Assembly: GCA_035571875.1 (NCBI GenBank)
Contig: DATNBR010000050.1
Span: 28,028-92,027 of the forward strand
Source: Parafrigoribacterium_A sp035571875
GTDB taxonomy: Bacteria > Actinomycetota > Actinomycetes > Actinomycetales > Microbacteriaceae
Direction: 5' to 3'
DNA length: 64,000 nt
Every line of letters starts with the position of its first letter. Within the stretch, counting starts at the first letter, position 1. A program made the translations under genes and the position numbers. The notes beneath the pieces were generated by a model, which did no database searches, had not been told where the DNA came from, and was given only the letters and a program-made list of their open reading frames with translations. This document shows, in pieces, positions 25,401-34,060 of the stretch.

Positions 25401-28313
25401 ACGGTGTCGATCCAGGTGCTCGACAACGACTCTGATCCCGACGGCGGCCTGTTGACCGTGACGAGTGTCAAGCCGAACGGCAGCGATGTCACGGCGAAGA
25501 TCGTGGACAACTACGTGCGCGTCACACCGCCGAAGACACCGGGTCGCTACGGGCTCGTCTACACGATCGAGAACAAGTACGGCGGCACGGCGTCGGCCTT
25601 CATCACCGTCACGGTCGATCCGAATGCACCGCGCGCGTATCCGATAGCCAGCGATACCGTGCTGACGCTGTCCGACATCCTGGGCCGCGACAGCGTCGAT
25701 GTGGATGTGCTCAAGAACGTCTTCTTCGCCGACGGTGACCCGAGCGAACTCGCCGTTTCGATCATGCCGGGCTACGGCGCCTCGGCGAGTGTGCTCACGG
25801 ACAAACGGGTGCGAGTGGCGATCGGGCAGAAGAGCCAAATCATCCCCTTCGCGGTCGCGAACCCCGACGACTCGAGCATCGTGTCCTACGCCTTCATCTG
25901 GGTTCCGGGCCTCAACGACGCCCTGCCGCAGTTGAACCGCAAGGCGCCCCCGCTGCAGGTTCGCAGCGAGTCGACGCTGACCATCGACCTCGACGACTAT
26001 GTGGTCGCGGTCGACGGCAAGCGCGTGCGCCTGACCGACTCGAGCACAGTGCAGGCCACTCACGCGAACGGCGACAATCTCGTCGTGAACGACCACACGC
26101 TGAGCTTCACCTCGGCGTCAAAGTACTTCGGCCCGGCCTCTATCTCCTTCGAGGTCACCGACGGTTCGAGCGCGAGCGATCCGAACGGGCGTAAGGCGAC
26201 ACTCGTGCTCCCGATCACCGTCACGCCGCGGCAGAACCAGCCTCCGGTGTTCAACGGCGCTGTCATCGAGTTCGAGCCGGGCCAATCAAAGAACCTCGAC
26301 CTGCTCAAGCTCACGACGTACCCCTATCCGAAGGACGTCGACGAGCTCGCGTATTCCGTGCTCGCGCCGTTGCCCACGGGCTTCAGCTACACCCTCACCG
26401 GGCAGAAGCTCGCCATCAGGGCGAACGACAACGCGGTCAAGGGCAGCACCACCTCCCTGGTGCTCGGAGTGCGCGACGACCTGAGCGCCGGACAGTCGGG
26501 GCGCATCGAGCTCGATGTCGTGGCGTCAAGCAGACCGCTCGCGTCTGCCGCGCCAGACTCCGTCGTCGTGCCGCGTGGTCAGACGAAGACCGTCGACGTG
26601 CTCGCCAACGACGAGGCCACGAACCCGTTCCCCGGCCAGCCGCTCAAGGTGATCGCGATCAGGGGTCTCGACGGAAACACGATTCCGCCGGGACTCAGCG
26701 TGACCCCGAACGCCGACAAGAGCAGGCTCACCGTCACGGTCGACGCCTCCGCGAAGCCCGGCGACACGAGCCTGCAGTATGAGGTCTCCGACGCGACTGG
26801 TGACTCGGAACGCTACGTCTGGGGCACGGTCACCATCTCGGTGCAGGATCGACCGGATGCGCCCACCGGCGTGCAGGAGCTCTCCTTCGGCGACGGCGTC
26901 GTGCGCATCGCCTGGACGGCCGCCCAGTTCAACAACTCGCCGATCATCGGCTACGACGTCACGGCCGTGCGCGCCGACACCGGCGCGGTCTTCGGCAAGA
27001 CCCGCTGTCTCGTGACGAGCGGCTGCGATATCCCGACGCCCGGCAACGGTCCGGATGACGCCGTGCGCATCTCGGTCACCGCCACGAACGCGATCGGCGA
27101 GTCCGATCCCGGGTCGCTGGGCAGGTCGATCTGGTCGGATGTGCTGCCCGCGGCCCCGGCATCCGTCACGGCCACCGCGACCAACTCCGCACCGGCCGGC
27201 GGATCGGTGCGAGTGGACTGGAGCACCGTGCCGACGCCGCCGAAGGGTACTTCCGTGGTCGGCTACACCGTGCTCATCGGCGGCCTGAGTGTCGATGTCG
27301 CCGCGGGCCAGAACAGCTACGAGTTCCTGAACGGCGGAGGCGAGCTCGCGAACAACAACAACTACACGGTCACCGTGTTCGCCAGGAACAGCGCGCAGGT
27401 CACAAGTGCCGCCGACTGGAACCGCAGCAGCGTGTCGGTGACCACCGTGGGCCCGCCGAGCCAGACCGCCGGAGGCGTCACCGCCATCAGCGACGCCGCG
27501 ACCGGCGACATGCAGGTGACGTGGGGCGCGAGCGACCCGAACGGTCGCCCCTCGGTGACGTACCGAGTCACGAGGTTCAACGCGGGCGCGACCGCACCGA
27601 CGACCTGCCCGAACGGCGGCACCGCGGGGGTCAGCTCACCCTGGACCGACACCACCGCCGTCGATGGCCACGGCTACTTCTATGTCATCAGCGCGGACAA
27701 CGGCCTGTACTGCACGCCGACCGTATCGGCTACGGCGATCAGTCAGACCGCGCCGGGGCAGGCCAGCGGAACCGCGAGCATCGCCGACCATTCGGCCACC
27801 GGCCAGTTCGACATCAAGGCCGGATCGAGCTTCTCGGTCGCCTCGGGCACCGCGACGCGCTACGAGTACCGCCTGAACGGCGGCGGTTGGGCCGAGGTAG
27901 CGGCCGGCCAGTGGCTCACCTCCGCCGCCGACACGAGCGTGTACGGCACGACGGTGACCGTCGAGTACCGCGGATGCCGGGACGCGAGCGAGAACTACTG
28001 TGGTGCGGCCTCGGCGCCGATTTCGCTCACCCCGGTGAACACGCGAGCGGCGATCGTCAGCTGCCAGGTCGGCAACGTTCCGAACTCGACGGTTCCGCTC
28101 AACGCGGGCTCGCCGGTCGTGCACTGGCTCTACTCCTACAACGACGGCGGAGTCCTCTCCGCCTGGAGTGGCTTCAGCGAGAACGCCTCGGCCCCGTCGC
28201 CCGCACCGCTCGGCTCCGGTACCACCTCGGTGCGGGTGAAGACGGTGGTCGAGATCGGCCCATCGCCGTACTACACCGATCCGGGCTATGGCGAGGGGAC
28301 GTGCACGCCATGA
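22437..28313 (+). CDS. Giant membrane-anchored Ig-like/fn3 repeat protein
   Basis: A 1958-residue protein. An N-terminal signal-anchor (about residues 12-33) puts the bulk outside the cell. Residues about 40-380 look like short beta-rich repeats, possibly a propeller. A Gln/Asp/Glu-rich linker follows. From about 394 to 1465 come roughly nine Ig-like/cadherin-like modules of about 100 residues marked by VLxNDxDPDGDxL motifs (for example VLPVLLNDYDPNGDVL, IPVLANDVQPDGKEL, IQVLDNDSDPDGGLL). From about 1470 to the end are fn3-type domains, some with Cys pairs. No LPXTG or C-terminal anchor. The calcium-binding-like motifs suggest a rod-like adhesin or wall-spanning component. The nine-base gap from the kinase gene implies one transcript. 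Confidence 0.9.
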   Translation: MFRRWLSTHKSLFVTVTSAVLAGALVVTVAIVSNGYTAQHLDLNDGSVWVSNGTDQVIGRANTQVLELNTVVASTGVELNVVQNDSSVLLVDQSDSKVDIVDPATSKVTDSVPLPSANPEVFLASGQVVIHARTTGELWIVPLTALPKFDAESQPTLSLGTDSVVSMTPEGVLFAYSAEAKQVYRVDVSKSDAVTQTSAVNGFGTSRSVMSITSVGDTWALLDATSRKLLVNGRTVNLAKFIGSDSNPAIQRAATEGDAVLIADRDGLVSVPLGGGDAQSLMSGRSGFAAAPTVVAGCAYAAWSDGTAWRRCDGGAAATLLLKKVPKGAARLEFLSNGARVVLNDPRGGGSWAVQQSGELIDNWAQLIEVKQDQQQVEQNDEDTPPDYEKTQVPPVAVADQFGARPGRSSVLPVLLNDYDPNGDVLVVSAVASIDENVGRLDLINNQQQVQLTLSPTASAPFSFEYTITDGRGGSATATVTVTVRAPGENSAPVQVRKTRALVAQGGRVTTPVLGDWVDPDGDAFYLAGASTSEPDTVSYKPEGTVVFTEGGAASALRSVSLSVSDGTATGTGNVAVTVKPVGKVPIVAEPFVVLSYAGQEATVSPLDHVRGGTGVLRLASVPSKAGATITPSLDNGTFRFRSDTPGTYYVDYVVNDGDQTANGVVRIDVAAPPDANTKPITIPKTVFVSTLGTQTIDVATTDIDPAGGVLLATRIENLPQTSGVRAEILDQSAVRVTLTAPLAGGPVRFNYWVTNGLAEAEGVITVVEIPEPARLQPPIANDDNATARVGDVINIPVLANDVQPDGKELTLKPQLSTALSGSSGLLFASGDVLRYLAPSRPGNFTAVYEVAGPDGQVAQAQVHIAVREAVQATNSPPAPLTVIGRVIAGETVRIKIPLAGIDPDGDSVQLLGQATNPEKGSVTGVGTDYMDYEAGSYSAGTDSFTYTVIDSLGARATGTVRVGISPKAEGARNPVATQDDVLVRPGRTVSIQVLDNDSDPDGGLLTVTSVKPNGSDVTAKIVDNYVRVTPPKTPGRYGLVYTIENKYGGTASAFITVTVDPNAPRAYPIASDTVLTLSDILGRDSVDVDVLKNVFFADGDPSELAVSIMPGYGASASVLTDKRVRVAIGQKSQIIPFAVANPDDSSIVSYAFIWVPGLNDALPQLNRKAPPLQVRSESTLTIDLDDYVVAVDGKRVRLTDSSTVQATHANGDNLVVNDHTLSFTSASKYFGPASISFEVTDGSSASDPNGRKATLVLPITVTPRQNQPPVFNGAVIEFEPGQSKNLDLLKLTTYPYPKDVDELAYSVLAPLPTGFSYTLTGQKLAIRANDNAVKGSTTSLVLGVRDDLSAGQSGRIELDVVASSRPLASAAPDSVVVPRGQTKTVDVLANDEATNPFPGQPLKVIAIRGLDGNTIPPGLSVTPNADKSRLTVTVDASAKPGDTSLQYEVSDATGDSERYVWGTVTISVQDRPDAPTGVQELSFGDGVVRIAWTAAQFNNSPIIGYDVTAVRADTGAVFGKTRCLVTSGCDIPTPGNGPDDAVRISVTATNAIGESDPGSLGRSIWSDVLPAAPASVTATATNSAPAGGSVRVDWSTVPTPPKGTSVVGYTVLIGGLSVDVAAGQNSYEFLNGGGELANNNNYTVTVFARNSAQVTSAADWNRSSVSVTTVGPPSQTAGGVTAISDAATGDMQVTWGASDPNGRPSVTYRVTRFNAGATAPTTCPNGGTAGVSSPWTDTTAVDGHGYFYVISADNGLYCTPTVSATAISQTAPGQASGTASIADHSATGQFDIKAGSSFSVASGTATRYEYRLNGGGWAEVAAGQWLTSAADTSVYGTTVTVEYRGCRDASENYCGAASAPISLTPVNTRAAIVSCQVGNVPNSTVPLNAGSPVVHWLYSYNDGGVLSAWSGFSENASAPSPAPLGSGTTSVRVKTVVEIGPSPYYTDPGYGEGTCTP

Positions 28314-28368
28314 TAAGAATTCACTGCACGATGATCGACACCAGCCGAAAGAACCGAGGGGCAGCGCT

Positions 28369-29336
<968 letters not shown>

Positions 29337-29340
<4 letters not shown>

Positions 29341-30755
29341 ACAGCAGGGCCGACTCGTCGCGCACCACCACCAGATCGGTGCGCGGGGTCACGGCAACGC
29401 GGTCGGCGCGCTTCGATTCCGTCTACGACACCTCGACCGAGGGACTGACCAACGCCAGGACGAAGATCGTCGGAAACCGCACCGGATTCCTCGCCGACCT
29501 GGTGATCGCGCTCGTGCGGGCGACCAAGGGCATCCGCGGCCTCGCCGCTGCCTGGTGGGCGCGAGCATCCGCCGTCGTGACGCCGCTCGGGTGGTCATTC
29601 GCCCTCCTCGTTCCCCTCGCCTTCGGCTTCGGCTACCTCTTTTCGTGGCTCGAGCTCGTCGCGATCGCCTGGGCCGCGCTCGTACTCGTCATCGTCGCCG
29701 CCATCTACCTCATCGGACGCAGCTCATTCATCGTGCACCTCGGCATCCCGCGCCGACGCGTGGTGGTGGGGGAGGAGGCGACCGGCGTCGTCACCGTGAC
29801 CAACCCGAGTCGCCGCCGCCTGCCCGGGCTCAAGGTCGAGATCCCCGTGGGCAACGGACTCGCCGAGCTCGCCATCCCGGGCCTCGCGCGGGGAGCGGTT
29901 GCGCAACACGCGTTCGCCATCCCCACGACGCGTCGCGGAGTGCTCTCCGTCGGGCCCGTGCGCACGGTGCGCGCCGACCCGATCGGTCTCGTACGCAGGG
30001 AGCTGTTCTGGACGGACTCCACCGATCTCTTCGTGCACCCGCGCACGGTCGCCATCCCGAGCACCAGCACGGGGCTCATCCGGGATCTCGAGGGTTCTCC
30101 CACGCGAGATCTGAGCAACAGTGACGTCTCGTTTCATGCGCTGCGCGAGTACCTTCCGGGCGACGAGCGACGCAACATCCACTGGAAGAGCACGGCCAAG
30201 ACCGGCGTCTACATGGTGCGGCAGTTCGAGGAGACCCGCCGCAGCCATCTCGTGATCGCGCTGAGTCTCGCGAGTGCGGACTACGCGAACGAGGAGGAGT
30301 TCGAGATGGCGGTGAGCGTCGCCGGCTCGCTCGGCACCCGCGCCATTCGCGACGCCCGCACCGTCTCCGTCGTCGCGAGCGAGCGCACGCCGGAGTTCGC
30401 CAAGCGCAAGGTGTTTGCCGTGCGCACGCTCAGCACCCTCACCACCTCGAGACTTCTCGACGATCTGGCCACCGTGGAAACCGCAGAGTCGGCGCTCGCG
30501 ATCCTCGATGTCGCCAGAGTCACCTCCGATCAGGTGAGCGGCATCTCGGTGGCCTTTCTCATCTGCGGCTCGACGCCGACGGCGGCGCAGCTCAGGGCCG
30601 CCTCCACGCGATTCCCGATCGGCGTCGAGGTGGTCGCGATCGTCTGCGATCCGCAGACCGTGCCCGGCCTCCGCCGCGTTGCCGGGCTCAGCGTGCTGAC
30701 CATCGGATTCCTCGAAGACCTGCGCAAGTCGCTCGCTCGATCGGCGGCCGCGTGA
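29337..30755 (+). CDS. DUF58-domain membrane protein
   Basis: A 472-residue protein with two transmembrane helices (about residues 75-125), a beta-rich region, and the DUF58 signature REYLPGDERRNIHWKSTAKT, followed by a VWA-like stretch. The first 50 residues are polar and cytoplasmic. It partners MoxR by genomic coupling: GTG start overlaps the MoxR stop and its TGA overlaps the next gene. DUF58 proteins are the usual MoxR partners, of unknown biochemical role. Confidence 0.9.
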
Positions 30756-33070
30756 GATCAAGAGGCCCAAGCACGGCATTCATCGCGGTCAACACCGCGA
30801 TGATGTGGTTGGCGACTGCCGTGGCCTCGGCCGCTCTGTGGCCGATCTATCGCAGCTACGAGCTCGTCGTGCTCGTGGCCGTCACCACGGTCGCGGCCTC
30901 GGCGCTCGCCATCCTGGGCGCGGTGTTCCGCTGGCGCAGCTATGTCATGTTGCTCTCCACGATCGCGCTCTACCTTCTGCTGGGCGTGCCGCTGGCCGTG
31001 CCGGATCGCTCGCTCTACGTCGTGCTCCCCACCGTTGACGGCCTCCTCTCCCTGCTCGCCGGCGCCGCTCTCGGCTGGAAGCAGCTGCTGACGATCACGC
31101 TGCCCGTCGGCAGTTACCAGGCGCTCCTGGTGCCCGCCTTCCTCCTCGTGCTCGTGACCGTCGTCGTCGGACTCTCGCTCGCCCTGCGCTCGAGACGCGG
31201 CGACCTCGCCGTGCTGGCTCCCGCGGCCGTGTTCATTGTGGCGCTCGCCTTCGGACCCGAGCACGCAAGCTGGCCGCTGCAGCTCTCGCTCGGCCTGCTG
31301 GCAAGCCTCCTCGCCTGGCTTGCGTGGCGCCGCTGGTACCGCAGGCGCGAGGCGATCAAACTCCTCTCACGCGTCGGCACCGCGCCGGACGGAACGCCCG
31401 CGACGCTCCCGCAGCTGCGAGGGTTCTCCGGCTTTCGCGCCATTCTGAGCGCGGGGGTCATTCTCCTCATCGCGTCCTCATCCGGCGTCGCGGCCTCCGT
31501 GCTCGCGCCGCCAACGGGTCCGCGCGAGGTCGTGCGTTCCGCGATAGTGCAGCCCTTCGACCCGCTCGACTATCCGAGCCCGCTCAGCGGCTTCCGCAGC
31601 TACGAGAAGTCGCCGGACGCAAGCGACACCATGCTCACGGTGACGGGTCTGCCGGCCGGGGCCCGCATCCGGATCGCAACCCTCGACACCTACAACGGCG
31701 TGGTCTACTCGGTCGGCAGCGGCCAGCCGGATGCCGCCTCCGGTTCGTTCACTCGGGTGCCGTACACCTTCGACCAGTCCGCGGTGCGGGGCGAGCAGCG
31801 CACGCTCACGGTCAAGATCGGCGATTACTCAGGCGTCTGGGTTCCGACGCTGGGCAAGCTCGAGAGCATCGACTTCCACGGCAGCGACGCGACGACCCTG
31901 CGGGACTCGTTCTACTACAACGACAACAGCGGAACCGCGGCCGTCGTTCATCCGCTCGCCAAGGGCGACAGCTACAGTCTCACCGCGGTGCAGCCGACGC
32001 AGCCGAGCCAGACGCAGCTGTCGCTCGTGAAGCCCGGCACCGCGCGCGTACCCGACCTCGAGGTCGTGCCAGACAATCTGTTGACCGTGCTGAACGGCTA
32101 CGTGGCGGGCGCCTCCGGCGAGGGTTCGAGGCTTGTGGCCATGATCGCGGGGCTGAAGAAGAACGGTTACATCAGCCATGGCGTCGCACCGGATGAGCCG
32201 CTCAGCCGCTCCGGGCACGCCGCCGATCGCATCACCCAGCTGCTCACCGAGCAGCGCATGATCGGCGACCAGGAGCAGTACGCGGTGACCGCGGCGCTGA
32301 TGGCGAGGCAGCTCGGGTTCCCGGCGCGGGTGGTCTTCGGCTTCGCACCCACCGTCGTCTCTGCCGACGGCGCCACAGTGATCCGCGGCAGAGACATCTC
32401 CGCCTGGATCGAGGTGAACACCGCGCAGTTCGGGTGGGTCACGATCGACCCGAACCCTCCGGTGCGGGAGATTCCGAAGGAGCAGCCGAAGGATCCGACG
32501 CAGATCGCCCGACCGCAGTCGCCGGTGCAGCCACCGCCGGAGCAGCCGCACAAGCACGAGACGCAGACGCCACCTGACAGCACGCAGGACAACCCTGCGG
32601 ACGCCGACGCGCTGCTCGCGATCATCCTGGCGGTGCTGCGCATCGCGGGTTGGACGCTCCTCGCGATCGCCATCGTGCTCTCGCCCTTCCTCGCGGTCAT
32701 CGCCGCGAAGCATCGCCGCAGGGTGCTGCGAAGACGCGCATCACTGGCGGTCGATCGGATGAGCGGCGGCTGGCAGGAGTTCGAAGACGCGGTGATCGAC
32801 CATGGATTCGTGACACCGCCGTCGCCGACGCGAACGGAGATCGCGGTCGTCGTCGGCGGGATGCAGCCGCTGGTGCTTGCGTCCATCGCCGACAGGGCGG
32901 TATTCTCGCCCAGCGACCCGGACGACGGCGACGTGGACCAACTGTGGCGTTCCGTCGAGGAGTTGCGGCTGTCGCTCAATGACGGATTGACCCGCTGGCA
33001 GCGCATCAAGGCACTGATCTCCGTGCGTTCGCTCGGTGGTTATAGTGTGAAGAACCTGTTCAAGCGATAG
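30752..33070 (+). CDS. TgpA-like membrane protein with inactive transglutaminase fold
   Basis: A 772-residue protein: about six membrane helices in residues 10-200, another near 230-250, a large external region, a Pro/Gln-rich linker (about 570-615), a last membrane helix near 625-650 and a cytoplasmic tail. The external core keeps the transglutaminase-like scaffold (ALMARQLGFPARVVFGF; FGWVTIDPNPP with Asp566). The catalytic Cys position of the usual GDCE motif is Gln507 (GDQEQY), and the HAW position is Ser550 (ISAWIEV). Two of three catalytic residues are therefore missing, so it is probably a binding rather than a cross-linking protein. GTG start overlaps the DUF58 stop. Confidence 0.85.
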   Translation: MRSRGPSTAFIAVNTAMMWLATAVASAALWPIYRSYELVVLVAVTTVAASALAILGAVFRWRSYVMLLSTIALYLLLGVPLAVPDRSLYVVLPTVDGLLSLLAGAALGWKQLLTITLPVGSYQALLVPAFLLVLVTVVVGLSLALRSRRGDLAVLAPAAVFIVALAFGPEHASWPLQLSLGLLASLLAWLAWRRWYRRREAIKLLSRVGTAPDGTPATLPQLRGFSGFRAILSAGVILLIASSSGVAASVLAPPTGPREVVRSAIVQPFDPLDYPSPLSGFRSYEKSPDASDTMLTVTGLPAGARIRIATLDTYNGVVYSVGSGQPDAASGSFTRVPYTFDQSAVRGEQRTLTVKIGDYSGVWVPTLGKLESIDFHGSDATTLRDSFYYNDNSGTAAVVHPLAKGDSYSLTAVQPTQPSQTQLSLVKPGTARVPDLEVVPDNLLTVLNGYVAGASGEGSRLVAMIAGLKKNGYISHGVAPDEPLSRSGHAADRITQLLTEQRMIGDQEQYAVTAALMARQLGFPARVVFGFAPTVVSADGATVIRGRDISAWIEVNTAQFGWVTIDPNPPVREIPKEQPKDPTQIARPQSPVQPPPEQPHKHETQTPPDSTQDNPADADALLAIILAVLRIAGWTLLAIAIVLSPFLAVIAAKHRRRVLRRRASLAVDRMSGGWQEFEDAVIDHGFVTPPSPTRTEIAVVVGGMQPLVLASIADRAVFSPSDPDDGDVDQLWRSVEELRLSLNDGLTRWQRIKALISVRSLGGYSVKNLFKR

Positions 33071-33080
33071 AGGATGCCCG

Positions 33081-33953
33081 GTGAACTGCTCGTACTGCGA
33101 CGCGGAGCTTCCTGCGGGCGCCATGTTCTGCGGAGAGTGCGGCCGTGCTGTCGTCGCGGCGCCGGCTGCCGCGGCAGCACCGGCTCGAGGCGCCCGCCAG
33201 CGCAGGGTCACGGCGCCCGGTGGTTCTCCCGCGGCCTCGCGCACGCCGGTCACCCGCGGGGCCGAACCGCCGGCACCGGAGGCCGAACCTCCGGCACGCG
33301 AGGCTGAAGCAGCGCCGGCCGCGGCATCCGGACCCGAGATCGTCGATCTCGTGACCATCTGCGAGCAGTGCGGTGCGGAGCTCGGCAGCGACGACATCTT
33401 CTGTGGTGAGTGCGGCTACGTCACCCGTTCGGCGAGCAGAAACTTCAGTCGACCGCGCGACACCGCGATCATCCAGGCGGCTCAGCTCGAACGCGAGGCG
33501 CTGTCGGCTGCGGCGGCCATCGTGCAGGAGGCACCGCGCGAGCCGGAGAACCAGTGGGGCCTCGGCGAGCAGATCGACGAGCTCGAAGACATCGAGGCGA
33601 CCCGCATCGTCAGCCAGCGCAGAACGGGCGCGCGCTTCGTGCTGCAGTTCAGCACGGGCGAGAGCTTCACCGTGTACGGCAGCGGTCTGATCGGGCGCAA
33701 CCCGCAGCCGGAGCCCGCCGAATACTTCGATCACATCGTCAGGGTGCTCGACCCGAGCAGGTCGGTCTCGAAGACGCACCTCGAATTCGGCCAGGAGGCC
33801 GGCGCGTTCTGGATCAAGGATCGTTTCTCCGGCAACGGCTCCATCGTGCGCGAGCCCGAGGGTGACCCCGTGCGCTGCCAGCCAGACCGCCGCTATCGCG
33901 TTGTGCGTGGCACCAGGGTCGAGATGGGCGAGCAGTTCTTCATCGTCAGCTGA
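33081..33953 (+). CDS. Double zinc-ribbon FHA-domain protein
   Basis: A 290-residue cytoplasmic protein. Two zinc ribbons flank an Ala/Pro/Glu-rich linker: CSYC...CGEC near residues 3-23 and CEQC...CGEC near residues 94-113. The C-terminal half is an FHA domain (LIGRNP, RSVSKTHLEF, DRFSGNGSIV), keeping the Arg, Ser and His expected for phosphothreonine binding. GTG start ten bases after the previous gene. It probably reads the phosphorylation state set by the kinase and phosphatase and tethers the FtsK-like ATPase encoded next (inference). Confidence 0.88.
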   Translation: MNCSYCDAELPAGAMFCGECGRAVVAAPAAAAAPARGARQRRVTAPGGSPAASRTPVTRGAEPPAPEAEPPAREAEAAPAAASGPEIVDLVTICEQCGAELGSDDIFCGECGYVTRSASRNFSRPRDTAIIQAAQLEREALSAAAAIVQEAPREPENQWGLGEQIDELEDIEATRIVSQRRTGARFVLQFSTGESFTVYGSGLIGRNPQPEPAEYFDHIVRVLDPSRSVSKTHLEFGQEAGAFWIKDRFSGNGSIVREPEGDPVRCQPDRRYRVVRGTRVEMGEQFFIVS

Positions 33954-34060
33954 CCTCGCCTCAGCCAGGCCACTCCTCAACCGCGGGTCAGTCTCGGCAG
34001 TAGTGCAGGGGTGCCTGCTCCGCGATGAGGCCGCGCACTCTCACCTGCTTGGCTGGGGGC

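Noticed and set aside
22965..26096. A 1043-codon open frame on the minus strand opposite the giant Ig-like gene
   Set aside because: Its composition (runs of Arg, His, Gly, Asp) is that of an antisense shadow of a GC-rich gene, while the plus strand encodes clear repeated Ig-like motifs.
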